Source: Larus michahellis
Taxonomy: Eukaryota; Chordata; Aves; Charadriiformes; Laridae
NCBI RefSeq assembly: GCF_964199755.1
Contig: NC_133897.1
Coordinates: forward strand, 116,259,579 to 116,323,578
Length of the DNA: 64,000 nucleotides
Direction: 5' to 3'
A model generated the notes under the pieces. It made no database searches. It had not been told where the DNA came from and saw nothing but the letters and a program-made list of their open reading frames with translations. Of this stretch, positions 1 through 12,371 are shown piece by piece. The position numbers were made by a program, and so were the translations under genes. The first letter of the stretch is position 1. The number at the start of each line of letters is the position of its first letter.

Positions 1-2939
1 GCCCATCAGCTACAGTGGGACTATTGGTGTGCTTAAATATATTGGAGGCTCAGGGTATGGCCAGGGTACAGCCCTGAATCCTTGCGACTGACTTCCCTTG
101 TATTTATTTTTTTTTCCAACTGTTAAATGGGATTAAAAGGATGAACTAAATAAACTAAATTAAATTGTGACATGCTTTTATAATATCATTCTGATGCTGG
201 AGAAGTTATTGAAACACTCCTGAGAGGACACGTGCAAGTCATGACTAAGATGCAGAGATAAGGAGCCCCTCAAGTTTACGGGGAAGATATAAATAGAGTC
301 AACAATTAAAAAAAAAAAAAGTTTAAGGATATCCTGACTGCTGCAATATAAGCATGGGTGATGGTGGGTATGGGAATAAGTGACTACTCCAAACAATGGT
401 TTCTGGGTGTTGTACGCACACAAAAAAGGCAAAATGACATAACAAAATCTCATCACTGATGTCAGCTTTTATGCCACATGTGGCCAAAGACTTTTTTTTT
501 TTTTTAACTGCTGTAACAACTAAGCAAAAGGCCATTTTTTCTTTCACCTACAAATGTCAGCAACATGTTGAGCACTCAGAGACCAATGCAAGCTGGGGGT
601 TGGTGCTACATCCCTACACCTACATCTCTCTACTATCTGCAGGACCACAAATCTTCTGAGACTTCACCAAAGCCATGCCGAGCACCCTATATCCTCCCAG
701 ACCTGTCATTTACCCCTGGCGCTCTGTATCCTAACCTGCTGGAGATCCTTCATCCTTGCTTGCCTAGCCCTAAGCAGGCTACCTCTCTCACACACTATTG
801 CTGCTAGATATGATCTGTCAGTTGAACAGCCAGAGAGCCACTGATTTAAGTACGGCTCTAGGTAACACGCTTTCAAATTATTTCCCCTCCACCAAAGAAA
901 AAAGTAATTTCAAGCAGTTGTTCTCATCTCTCCTTCCCTTTCCTTGATGGGGAAAATAATAGTGAAAAATTTGTGGTGAAAAGGCAAAATGAATGTAAAT
1001 GAAGTGGCAGGTTTCCTGTGGCCTGGAAGCCCTGGTTTACCTACCAGTGAGTTATGGTTCAAAAAGGACCGCAAATCATACACAGATGTAGAGAGATCCT
1101 GCCTACACCACTACAGTGTCTAACTCCACGCAATCAGAATGGAAACAAATCTCACCTGATACAGCTGTGGAAAATGCAAGCCATTTTTACAGCTTGATCA
1201 TAATCTTCTATGTGTAAGTGCAAAAGAGCAGAGAATACAAAAGGAAAATACAGAGGGCTGCCTACTTCTGCAGCCTTCTGATTGTCTGGAGATGGTAATA
1301 TTGGAAAGGAAAAGGTCACCTGAAGGGAAAACATTGTGTTTTCAAGCAAATGCTCTTTAAACAGAAGCGCCTATTCCAGGTCTGAAATAGAAAAGTATGA
1401 CTTATCAATTTGTCACCCCTTTTCAAGTAAAAGATTTTTCTGTCACCCAAGAAGCTAGCCTGCTTTTGGATTAATTTTATAATAGGATCTAGCTTAAAAT
1501 TGGTATTTGAGGATGTATGATAGATTTAGCCCCTACCTCTTATCTCCCTGTGAACTGGGCCGTCTGGAGTTGTCCCCTCAACTAAAAAAATCACTTGCTG
1601 TTATGACTAGCAAAGATAAGATCACAAGAACACAAAGACGATGTGGTCACCCTCACAATCTAAGGAACTAAGATGCCAAATAAGGAACTTGGTAAAGCAG
1701 GGAAATGATCTATTGGCTGAAGCACAGACTGAGTATTTGTGACAGATGTTATGGTAACGTTAGCTAGGTAATTATTATTAAGACATTATATTCAAATGGA
1801 AGGCCTCTTCAGAAAACTGCTGCAGCTGAAACATGGTTGCACCCCAGGGTGGAAAATTGCTCCAGTAGTCTGGTTTGCATCCGTTTATCCTGAGTTCTGG
1901 AAAGTGTTCTGAATTCGACTATGGATTTCTGACACTACAACGTTATCAAAATGGGCAGGCATAAAATCTGACCTTTCATTCTTTTTACATATGTATAATA
2001 TAGTCACTCTAGACACGTAATTCTGCATTTGTGTCTTCTTCCATGAACTGCTTTCTTCAAAAATCCAGCCTGCATGTTATGTGTGGATAGATTTTTTTAG
2101 TTCCATGCTCAAAGGGATTTAAATATATTATTTGCAAATAAGCAAACTCACTGACTATAATCTTTTAGGCAGCTTGTACCAGGAGGTACAGATTAATAAA
2201 AAGATCTTCTTATCTGTTTGTAGGACTGGTACAAAAGATTGTCAAGAATCTTTTGAGAGATACATGGGCTATCACAGTAAACTTTGTCTATACACTTCTT
2301 TGCATGCTAGCATGTCTTTTTGTCAGTTGCACTTAATACTGTTAACTAGCCTGTTTTCTTATGTGACAATTATATGAAGCCTATGTAAGAGCCCAAAAAC
2401 GGCCCTAACAAGAAGAGGGGCAAAGCCGACTTTTAACAAAACTCTCATGAACAGATTGGCAGATGAGAAAGTAACTGGCAGACAAATAAACATACAATAA
2501 AATAAAATAAAGAAGTAACATGGGTAGTGATGAAACAATTCACATCCGTGAAACCTAAACTGTATTTCTGTTTATGCTACTCTTTTCTTCTCCCTTTTTT
2601 ACACTGAATGCTGTTCAGGGTGAGAATACTATCCTGTTTTAGTACATATTATGCCTCACAATCATCTGGGGCCTCTGGGCAATAGAATGACTCCAGTAAA
2701 TAACAACACATAACACAGCCAACTACAGTGAGCAGCGGGGTGAATCACAAAAGCAGCGGGCAAGTGAGGCTGCTGACCTGTAATACATACCTGGCCTGCT
2801 GGACACGTTTTGATTTTGCAATTCTGCACTTTCATCTAAAAATAATAATAATAAAAAATTTATTTTCCAGCCTCCTGTGAGTAGACTAGTAACTTTCAAA
2901 AGAAGGATGCACTGCCAGATGTCTAAAGCTGCAAACACC
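1..2939. other. Upstream flank of LPIN2, no gene recognised
   Basis: This is AT-rich noncoding DNA. The short open frames here have no recognisable domain, no convincing splice sites and many stops around them. In other vertebrates the gene upstream of LPIN2 is MYOM1 in the same orientation, so this is probably the MYOM1-LPIN2 intergenic region; nothing of MYOM1 was recognised. Confidence 0.6.
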
Positions 2940-3010
2940 CCGGACGCGGCGTTTCTTTTGAAACATCCCCGTCACGAGGTGTTAATTCTGAGACACAGCT
3001 CAGACCACGG

Positions 3011-3020
3011 CTATAAATAG
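3011..3020. promoter_or_regulatory. Palindromic TATA box / MEF2-type site
   Basis: CTATAAATAG fits the MEF2 consensus YTAWWWWTAR exactly and is also a good TATA box. It sits in the larger palindrome CGGCTATAAATAGCCG (3009-3024), so it reads the same on both strands. It lies about 740 bp upstream of the exon 1 donor, at the left shoulder of the CpG island. About 25-30 bp downstream is the CAGCACTTCC stretch, a possible start-site region. A splice-donor-like GGCG|GTAGGT follows at 3098. It may drive an alternative noncoding first exon of LPIN2; no transcript evidence is available here. Confidence 0.45.
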
Positions 3021-3375
3021 CCGCAGAGAGCCAGCACTTCCCTGCTAATCGCCGCAGGCCGGGGCCCGAGGGAACGGGCGGCAACCACGCCACGGCGGTA
3101 GGTAGCCGAGCTGCTTTACCTCAGCCTCGACAACTCAGGGCCGGGACAGGAGACGAGGAGGAGGCGGGGCGAGGAAGACAGGAGAGAATGAGGAGGACGT
3201 CGGGCGAGGAAGGCAAGCCGCGGGCGGCTGCCTCAGGGAAGCCGCGCTCGCCACAGCCTCCTGCCCCACACCGACCCCAGTCGTCGTCCCCCCCCCAGTT
3301 CCCGGCACTGAACATGGCAGCGGCGACGCGCTCCCCACTTCCCTGCCGCCGCTCCCCCTCAGCCGGCTCCCGCCC

Positions 3376-3387
3376 CGCGCACGCGCA
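3376..3387. promoter_or_regulatory. NRF1-type motif in LPIN2 promoter
   Basis: CGCGCACGCGCA matches the YGCGCANGCGCR consensus of nuclear respiratory factor 1 at every fixed position. Such sites are common in CpG-island promoters of metabolic genes. Occupancy is inferred, not shown. Confidence 0.5.
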
Positions 3388-3459
3388 CCCACCGCGCGCG
3401 TCCTTTCCACACCCCCCCCCGCCCCCCCCCCCCCGCCGCAACCCTGCGTTCGCCCCAAG

Positions 3460-3469
3460 GTCACGTGGC
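3460..3469. promoter_or_regulatory. CACGTG E-box (USF/MiT-TFE type) in LPIN2 promoter
   Basis: GTCACGTGGC contains the CACGTG core with GTC on its left, close to the CLEAR/USF consensus GTCACGTGAC. It lies about 300 bp upstream of the exon 1 donor. Binding by USF or TFEB/TFE3 would fit a lipid-metabolism enzyme, but this is inference from the motif alone. Confidence 0.45.
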
Positions 3470-3599
3470 GCCCGGGGCGAGGCGGGACCCGCGCCGCTGA
3501 GGTGGCGCGCGCGCCGCCCGCCCGCCCACTCCCCACCCGCGGCGGCGCGTCCCCGCCCGCGCGCCGACGTGCACGCGCTGCACCAACGGCCGCCGCTTG

Positions 3600-3759
3600 G
3601 CGCAGTTCGCGTCCAGCCCGGCGCGGCGCGTCCCGGCTCCCTTCTGCCCCCCGCCTCCCCCCGCCCCGCCGCCGTTCTCTGGCTCTTCCCCCGCCATTCA
3701 TCCGCCCGCCCGTCCGTCCCTCCTCGGCTGGCGGCGGGCCCCGCCGGGCCTCGCTGGAG
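3600..3759 (+). other. LPIN2: LPIN2 exon 1 (5' UTR), 5' end approximate
   Basis: A strong donor CTGGAG|GTAAGG at 3760 inside the CpG island marks the end of a noncoding first exon. The next exon in the gene is the one carrying the start codon at 18163. The transcription start cannot be placed from sequence; the left coordinate given is a guess within the island. Vertebrate lipin genes typically have an untranslated exon 1, which agrees with this layout. Confidence 0.6.
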
Positions 3760-6700
3760 GTAAGGGAGAAGGGGAGCCGGGGTGGGGAGGGGGCGCGCCC
3801 GGGGGCGGGGTGTCGGCCTGTGTGAGGAGAAGTGAGGGGATGGGGGGGGAGGCCGAGCGAGCCAGGACGGCTGCGGGGAAAGGTGGGCGGCGGAGGGCCT
3901 GCCCCGGCCTCGCTCCCATTCCCGGAGAGGGCTCCGAGAACCCGGCGGGGGGGAAGAGGGAGCATCCCCCTTCTCATCCTCTCCCCTGGCTGACAGGTGT
4001 GGGTGCTGTCACCCTGCCCGGCCCCCTGGAGCTGCCTGCCAGCCGTGCTGGTGACATGAAGGCGGCGTGCCCCTTGTGAAACGTCGGCTTTTCTGGCTCC
4101 GCTTTGGCGGTGCGACTCTTGAAACGTTCAAAATCGCGATAGGTGCCTTGCTGCCCCCGAGCTCCGTGCGTTTTACGGATTTGCGTTTCTTAAACTCGGG
4201 CTGTTAACTTGCCTACCTGCCGGGCACTTCTCCTTTGGGTTGGTTTTTGTTGTGTTTTTTTGTTGTTGTTGGGGTTTTTTTTCTATTTATCCTTCCTAGT
4301 GCAGGCTGTATGAAGCGTTAATCACTAGAAGTATGCTGTCTGCATTTTTTGGTGTATGTGTTTTGAGTTTTTGCCAAGTGCACGTCTAAATTAATTTGTG
4401 TGAACTGCATTTTTCCTCTTGTTAAGTGATTACTGAGTACATGTAGCAGACATCAATGATGTTTAATAGAGCAAGACAATATGCCGTGTAAACTCGTGCA
4501 TTTCCAGCCAACAAAGTGATGTCATAAATATACCTGTGTTTTGGCTGCACCTTGTATGTGCACATCGTCTGATTACTTTTTTCTTTTGCAAACAAAATTC
4601 CATTGTTGTTACGAGAGACAATTTCTTAGCCATATGCCATAATGGTATATGGTATTATTTAGGATACCATCAGAGGAGAAAATGATAGACAATCCTACAG
4701 AACTCAGTTGTTTGGTGGTTGTTTGGTTTTGTTTTTTTTATACTTTATAATAGCATTTCTTAAGACAATTTTGAATACTGAACTCCTTATGTTTGCAAAA
4801 TATATTGGAAGAGGAAAATGTGGAGTTATACACATTTTAAGAATGTACAGATATTCATTAGAATAAAAAATAGTAAGTCACGATATGCCTTCACTTTGTG
4901 TTAGTGAAAGTGTGGGTATGTCAGTAATTCAGTGTATACCTAATCATTGTTGGTGTACGTACTAGGCAACTAGCTCTATCCAGGGCCATCAGTTGTTTCT
5001 TCTCTCCTAGCTCCTGCTATAGGTTTTTTTGCAGCCCAGAACATACAAGAATGTAAACAATTTTGCCATCTCCTACAAAAGTCAAGGATGATGTATTTTC
5101 TTGAGTAAAGTAAGGAAATGATCTGTGAGGTGCTCTGTAAAAACATATTACTATTATGTAATAGAATATTAAACTGATAAGCTGAAGTTAAAAAGTTTCT
5201 AAATGAACTCAGCATGTCAGGAACTTCGAATGAAATGCTGTTTTATCTGGTATTATTCTTAATTACAGTAGGAATAACTAGATAGTGATGAAAGGCTCTT
5301 GTAAGCAATTATAGCATTAATTTTTAAGCTCATAGTACAACTTTTCAGTTAAGTGTATCAAAATGTTTAGGTTTTTTGATGGCATGTAAAAGAGGTGTGT
5401 TTGAAGTTGTCTTATTCTTAGTACTTAACGTTTTGGTTTGTTACAAAATTAAGCTTAGTTCTTTGTTATTATTTACTTGGAAGACATGTAAAATGTTCCA
5501 GTTTTGCAGTGCAGAGAACTTTTTGTTCTTTCTCCCTACTTCCAACATTTCTTTCCACTAATGTAAAGTCATGATCAATTATGGGGAAATATAAACTGCA
5601 CTTGCTGCACTTGACACCTCCTTATGTATCTTGAGGCCCAGAATAGCCCTTCTTTGCATTGCATCATACTGCCCAGAGAACATGCAATCTAGATCAGAAA
5701 AAGCTGAAAGGATTTTGTTCAAAGCCACATTGGGAACATCTACAGGTTAAATTAGTTGCATTTGTTGCCCTCTTCCTGGAAGGTGCTCACATGGTTATAC
5801 TCCAGATCACAATACATCTTAAGTGCAAGACCACAGCATTTGCAAATACGTTGTGTGTAACTGTCTGAAAAGGGATGAAAGGACACCTTCTGGTGTGAGG
5901 TTTGGTGTTGCATGTTATGTGGATCCATAGTGAAAAAGCTTTCAGGCTTACACGAAACAGTGGGTGATGTGTTTGTGATCAAATTCAGGTCTAAAGCATA
6001 CGCATTAGATGTCTTCATCCCATACTGGGCAAATTCTGAGAACATAACTTTGTATCCCAGTGATTTTTGCATCTGGCAGTGCTGATCAGGAGTGCTTTCT
6101 TTATGAACCTTTGATCTCATTGAAGCTGCTTTTTAAGATTCTGCAGTAACACAAACATGTCATCTCTGTAAATATCTCACTGTTATATAGGTAAGCAGAG
6201 ATTATTTTTTTAAACTGGTAATTAAAATTACTCTCTTAATGTAATTTTAATGTTTCACTTAAAAATGAGTTTTTATTTTGCCTAGCTGCTATCTCATCTT
6301 GGTTGTTACAAACAATCCAGTATGTACTAACATTAGAGCTTACATTTCAGTTTGTGCAGGCACGCTGATTCAATATGAAACTGTCATGCCAAGTCAAGCA
6401 AGGTTGTCTTTGTGTTTGAGTTTAAGCGTACTTGAGGGGGATTTATTTTTTTTTTAATTTTGATAGAAATTTCTTTTTTTCTTATGTATATATTTCAAGG
6501 GAGTTTCCAAGTAAAGGATGCTAGCTTCCTCTTCCTATTTATTTTGTTGTTATCAGTTTCTTTCAGCTTTGCAGTAATGTAATTTGTCATTAACTGCCAG
6601 AAATTGTCTGAGTCACTCTTTTCCCAAAACTAAGGGACAATTCCGTATTGCTGCTGTCTGTAGGGATAAGAATTATAATTGAGGAGCCGGCTCATTTATT

Positions 6701-9700
6701 TATCCAAAGTGCTTAAGTTTGATACCAGAAATGTAAAGATGCAAAGTAATAACAGAAAAGTCTCCAGTGTACTAGGTGACATTTTTGTGTTGGTCTACGT
6801 GGCTGAAGCCAGCACATGCTAAGTCAGTCTTAGGCCAAGTCTTTAGGTTTACTTGTCTTTTTTTAGACTGCATAACTGCCTCCTCATGTGCTGCTTCTGG
6901 ATTGATGGTTATGAAAGGCCTTTTAAAGGAAATGCGTAAAGGATTCTTTGCAAAATTCTTTCAAAGAAGTGCTTCCAGTAATGAATTGTGGCTGAGATTC
7001 CATTAGAAATGCAAGTAGCTGTCTCTCACTTGGCTAACAATAGAATTTAGTTTGTGGTGGAACTGAAATACAAAGACTTAAAAAAAAAAAAATAAAATTA
7101 CTTAGTGGTGACTTAAAGCTGTTCATTCTCCAAATCAAATGTGTGCATGTTAACACAAACGAGAAATCTGCGAGGCTGCTTTACAGGTTTGTCATGTCCC
7201 ATATAGACAGTGCAGACATGCTATTGTGTGCTAAGGATGAACAGATACATCCCTCAGACAAATGTATGATCTCTGTGTTCATTAAAACTCAATAATGCAA
7301 GTAGATGGTGTTTGGTGAATGAGTAAGCATGTGCTACTTTGCTCAACTATATCTAATTTTCCCGGTCCCAGTATCTCATGCTATGAATACCTTTGTGTGA
7401 GAATTCTCTAAGACTAGCATTTTTACCCAATTTTGTAATGAAATAGCTAGGTCTTACATGCAAATGAAATTTATGGAGGCTCTTCTATTTTGGTACATGC
7501 TCATCAGTTCAACAGTATGGAGAGTCTATCAAGTAAAAAAAGTTTTCTTGTTTATATACACTATATTTAAAACTTTTTGGGTATTCCATGTATGTGTTTC
7601 TCAGAATAAGTATATTTCTGCTCTTTCTTGTCAACCTGAAGATATGTACTAGTCTCAGATCTTATATTAGTGTGTCCATTCTAAAGGTAATCAAACCACT
7701 AATATATCAGGATGCATTTCATGCTTAAATACATGAGACTGTTCTTCTGCTTTGACTTTTGAATCCTGGAAGGTTGTAAGAAAATAAAAATACGCCTGAG
7801 GCAGATCAGTGCCTGGAAAGAAATCTTTTTAAATGCAGAAAATAGAAAGATAAGGGATTGCTCATTAGGGAAATGCTTAGTGCTTTATAGAAACATACAG
7901 GAAAAGCTTCATCTGTTTTCTCTAATCTCATGTAAAAATGAGATAGATGGAATTTCTATTCAGAAACTTTGGTTTCTGTGGTATGTGTCTGGAAAGAAGT
8001 TCAACCGAGGATGATGTGGCTGTAGAAGAGCCTGTGCTGCTGGAAGTAGGTATGTCAAGAGTGGCAGGCACTTGTGTGGGATATGCCCGTGCAGGTTCCA
8101 AAGGGCTGTGCTCTTGGATTAGCCAGTTACCTCTTTTCAGTACTCTTGAAAGAAGTTAAGGTCTTCACGTACATAAGATAACGTAAGCTTTTGATTGAAC
8201 TGATCATTTTAACAGTAAAACTCACTTTATGGACTTCTAAAGTATTGTTCTCACTGAAGTTCCTTTGCAAACAGAAAAAAGGTAATTTGCTAAAAAAAAA
8301 AGAAAATGTTCAGATTAATACACTGGAATCAGATGATTCATAGTAGATCATACAGATATAACTGTTTACATGTTACAAAAGGGCCAAGTCCAAGTAAACT
8401 GCGCGTTTCCTGTCTTACTATCTTTTTTTTTTCCTTAGAGATAAAAAGAATACTTAAGCTGCACGCAAAAATATTCTCATTTGAATGGCTCTTGACTCAA
8501 CCTGACAGGAGATCTTGAAGATACTGAATTTGCTGTTTTGTATCATAGATGGAAAACTAGACATTTGATTTTACTGTTTTTTAACCCCAAGTTTAGTGGG
8601 CAATGCATTGCTTTTGTATCACTGGTATTTCTCTAACATCTATTAACTCTTTGGATTCTTGTACCGTACTGTTATTACTGGTGATAGTCTTTTTTCATTA
8701 TTTTTATTTTTTGGACTGCTGGGAATGGTGGGTGAAAGCAGGTAATGCTGCCTTTAGTCTTCAGCATTTCCGAGCAAAACTTGATTTTTAGCTGCATGTA
8801 ACTCTGCTAGAATGGAACATTCCAAGTTATATATTAGCTGCCTTCGGCCTCTATATGGAAAATTTTAGCAACTGTATTCGTTTTTTATAAGAAGTGAAAC
8901 TTGACAGTATGTTTCCACTCTACTAGAGGAAAAACTTTAGCTGTTTTCTCTTAGAAAAATTCTCTGAGGCAGATGGTCTTCATTCAGTATGTCTTCTGTT
9001 ATTCATGTGTAAATTTACTTTAATTTGGCAAAGTTATTAGCCTTTGAATTAGGTTTAAAAGTCCATAATGAGGATGGATAGACTTTTGCAGTTAAAAGTA
9101 ACAAACATGCTGTACTGAATGTATTTTATCACAAGAAGGAACGAGCAGAACTGTATTTCCAGTTTCAATAAGCAGATGCTTCAGACCAGGGCTAGGATCA
9201 AGAATTTGAGCACAGGGAAGTGTTTTCAGTCCCAGCCTGATTTTTGTAATCTCTATTGGAGAATTGGTAACTTTTCCATTTTGTTTGCACCTGATAGACA
9301 AAGTGTAAAAAGTGCACACAAAAAAAGAAGTGGAGGGGAATTTAGGAACTGAATTAGAGGCCTGGGGAGAACGGATCTTTTCCAATGTCAGGATAGGGTG
9401 TGAGAACTGAGAACTGGGGTGCTTAAGTCTTAGTTGATAGTAAGTAAAAGTGATTTGGGGCAGGATGAGGTGAAGGAGACGTACGGGACATGAACAAAGG
9501 TTGTCTTGTATTTGCTGTATCTGTTAGGATATGTTAATTAGAGGAGATTTTGTCTCATTCATTCGTCTCAGCAAATTTATCCTGAAGTCTGAGTGAATTG
9601 TGATTGTACTAATAGAAGCTCGTGTCTATAGGATTTCTGCTTCCTTCCTTCCAGAATTTAGAATGACAAGTACTTATGAAAGCCGGGGAAAAGGCCTGGA

Positions 9701-11940
9701 GCTGTGTTCTGGCCACACTTGTTCTACAGTTCCTATATAGTACAATCAAATCACTTATACGTAATTTTCACAGGCAATCAGGCTTTTTTTATTTTTGTAG
9801 TGACCATCTGGGATATGTAAATCTGATTAGCAGCTACAAATGTAGCCTATGGAAGCAGTGTTTTGAATATGCAAAGAGGTAAAAAATGGAGGGAAACTCT
9901 GCAAAGTCAAGTTTTAACTGTGCTAAAACCCCCTATATTTTTAATTCCTAATGTCCTGGCCTGGGTTTTCCATTGCGTATGTGAAAAAAAAAAAATAATA
10001 CTACATCTCTGGGATGCTGTAAAACTAAATGAATGCAATCAAATATATGATAAAGGTTACTGTAGAAAAGTACCATTTAAAAATGGAATCATACTTCCCA
10101 TCAGGGATTTTGACTAATGAGCCATGGGATAAAATGTGTGGACTCAGGAAGAACAGAGGGGGGAAAAAAGAACATAGAATGATGACTGATCTTTGTCAGG
10201 AGTATTAACTTGCGTGAGGCTAGTGGGAAAACTCATATGTGCTTTCTGAGGCTAAACCACAGTAAAATCCACTCACACCAAAGACCTGGATTAAAGTTGC
10301 ATGAAAAACATTGCTTCTAATACTTTCCAAATTTGGGGTATTTGCTTTTCAACACTAAAGCTAATTTTCCTGTATAAATTGTAAGTAAATAGCATAGTAC
10401 TTAAACTTACTCAGAGGGAATTATATTTTATTTACCTTATTAATATTGAGAAATGAAAGACAAGGAGGCTTACTAAACGTGCAAAGCTTATTACCTGTCT
10501 AAAATCTTACCTTACTGCCTGTGCAGTGAACCCAATTGTATGGGTGTTCTAGAAAGGCTGTCTTCTAAAACACTTTTAGAAGCTTTGGAGAAAATAATGT
10601 CAATCTGAAATACTGAACAATAGTGAAATAGAATAGATGTAACAGAAAGTTATACAGAAAAAAAATAACATAAAGCTAGGTCAAAAGTGTTTGAAAAGAA
10701 GCACTGGCTTACAAAGTTGGCTCCATTCTGCTCATAAGTGTGTGTGGTTTACTGTGTTTTAATGTAACACACGATAAAGGAATGATGAACAAGCAGAGGA
10801 GAACTGAGTTGTCTAGTAGTTCTTAATATCCTATAAAAATACTTGTCATGTCTGCTAACAAAACAAGTGGCTTTTCCTGTGAAGAGCCACATTAAATACA
10901 AACCTACTCAGTGTATAGGAAAGGGCTTGGAGATGGTAGCAGTTTATTGCAACCTTACTGCAGATGTGGTAATCCAACACTCAATTTAGGAGTTTGTCAT
11001 CAAGACTGATTTAGTTTTCACCTTGAGTGTAGTTCATTAATTATTTTGGAAACCTAAAAGCCATTTGGCTGTATGCAATAATGTGATTCATTGTACTTGC
11101 ACCAGAGTCCAATGCATAAAATTACGAAATTTACAGGAGAATGGAGTGAAAGTGGTAGTAGGATCCTAGATTATTTTTTAGTTTGTAATTCAAGAAGTAG
11201 TCCTCCACATTCTTCTGTAGGAGAGGCAAAGCAACACTGTGCGGGTGAGGAAGAGATGCATGCGTTTAAGGTAGCGAGGGAATGGGTGGAGGGAATGTTA
11301 ATGGTCCTCAGAGAATGTCTTTCCCACTCAGGGGTAGAATTGTTTCCTTGTGCTGCTATACTTCCTCAGTTATTTCACCTATCCGTGATACTATTTAGAG
11401 AAGTAATGACACTTCAAAATTCCTCAGATCAAAAAATTCTTACTCTCTGTCATGGAGCTAGGTATACAATAAGCTTTTATGTGTTGTCCACATACCGAAA
11501 TTATACTGCTTTTACAATTTAAAGTTTAAAGAAAGTAGGAAAACTTCCACAGGACAACAGTGTTTATTTTGGTATGCATTGGTTTTGTATGATTTAGTAT
11601 TAACTTGACACCAGGTCAGTTTTCTCTTTACTACTATAATGCAATTTCAAAAAGGGGGGAAAATAGCCCACAAATACCAGACCCTGAAATGTCATCAAAT
11701 TTGTCCTATAAAATGTCACCAGCTAGCCCAGTGAAACCATCGGCAGAGGGAGCAGGCACATGGAGCAGTGGTAGGCATTCTTGAATTAGGTGTGCAGCAG
11801 GCTGAACTAGGACTTTGAATGCTGCTACGGGCGGTGGAGTTGCAACAGTGGGTGAAAAGTCTCCAAGTGAGCTAATGTAGGCTTTGCTTAAGAATCATTA
11901 ACTAAATCCCTGTTTCTTTTCGTGGGAGCTTCAGTTGAAG

Positions 11941-11949
11941 TCATGTGAC
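11941..11949. promoter_or_regulatory. M-box-like E-box upstream of candidate alternative exon
   Basis: TCATGTGAC, preceded by AAG, resembles the MITF/TFE M-box (TCATGTG). It lies 344 bp upstream of the ATG of the candidate alternative LPIN2 exon. A single short motif in 14 kb of intron has a real chance of being random; its position is the only reason to list it. Confidence 0.25.
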
Positions 11950-12284
11950 CTGATGTAAAACAACATCATTGCCTATCAGTGCAAACATATGGCAAAGTCT
12001 GCCCATGTTATTACTTATCTCAAAGAGTGCAAGGGGGCTGTGACATTTCAAGCAAAGCCTATTGGTGAGGGAGTTTCTATGTGAGCCTTCTTAAAGAAGC
12101 GCTTCCTTTTTAATCATAATATTGCGTGGGAAAGCATACCAAACACTTTTCTCTAAGAGACCAGAAGATTTACATAATTCTTCTGCTTCTATGGAAAGAG
12201 AAGAAATGCTGATACAACATTCTGTTATGGCTGTAAGCTTTGCATTTACCTGTACTGTGGAAAGTTAGTTTCCTGTTTTCTGAG

Positions 12285-12371
12285 ATGCATTTCTCAGAAC
12301 AGGATGATTTTGAAGATGACTTCAATAGAAGTGGTGTTGCTGCCCATGAAAGGGTTCCTTCTGGAATCTTG
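12285..12371 (+). CDS. Candidate alternative first coding exon of LPIN2 (29 codons)
   Basis: An ATG at 12285 opens 29 codons that run without a stop to a textbook donor, TTG|GTGAGT, at 12372. The frame is open upstream as far as the TAA at 12234. The donor is phase 0. LPIN2 exon 2 has nine bases before its ATG (TCT CAG ACT), which are open in the same phase, so splicing would give a continuous lipin-2 with 32 extra residues. The predicted extension begins MHFSEQDDFEDDFNRSG and is acidic. It is unlike the flanking intron in having this phase match and motif-like composition. I do not recognise the peptide. I recall N-terminally extended lipin-1 isoforms that splice into the homologous exon, which makes this plausible. 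No strong acceptor precedes it, so it would most likely be a first exon with its own promoter. Confidence 0.4.

Larger units (their letters stand above)
2940..4180 (+). promoter_or_regulatory. LPIN2: CpG-island promoter of LPIN2
   Basis: GC content and CpG density rise abruptly at about 2940 and fall away by about 4180, in otherwise AT-rich DNA. The island contains several GC boxes (CCCGCCC), a perfect NRF1-type motif CGCGCACGCGCA at 3376-3387, an E-box GTCACGTGGC at 3460-3469 and a YY1-like AACATGGCAGCGG at 3311-3323. It holds noncoding exon 1, whose donor is at 3760. This is the usual TATA-less housekeeping type of promoter, and the start sites are probably dispersed. The long open frames on both strands here are a product of GC richness, which makes stop codons rare. 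Confidence 0.85.

Noticed and set aside
3121..4079. Long open frames on both strands in the CpG island, up to 280 codons
   Set aside because: Several frames on both strands are open at once, the peptides are Pro/Arg/Gly/Ala-rich with no domain, and GC-rich DNA lacks stop codons by composition. A promoter explains the region better.
5590..6120. Region with a 122-codon minus-strand frame in intron 1, considered as a processed pseudogene
   Set aside because: The peptide resembles no family I know, and no poly(A) tail or target-site duplication is visible.
11091..11522. 143-codon open frame in LPIN2 intron 1
   Set aside because: No known domain, no flanking splice sites in a useful phase, and no phase link to LPIN2. 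It is likely chance in a 14 kb intron.
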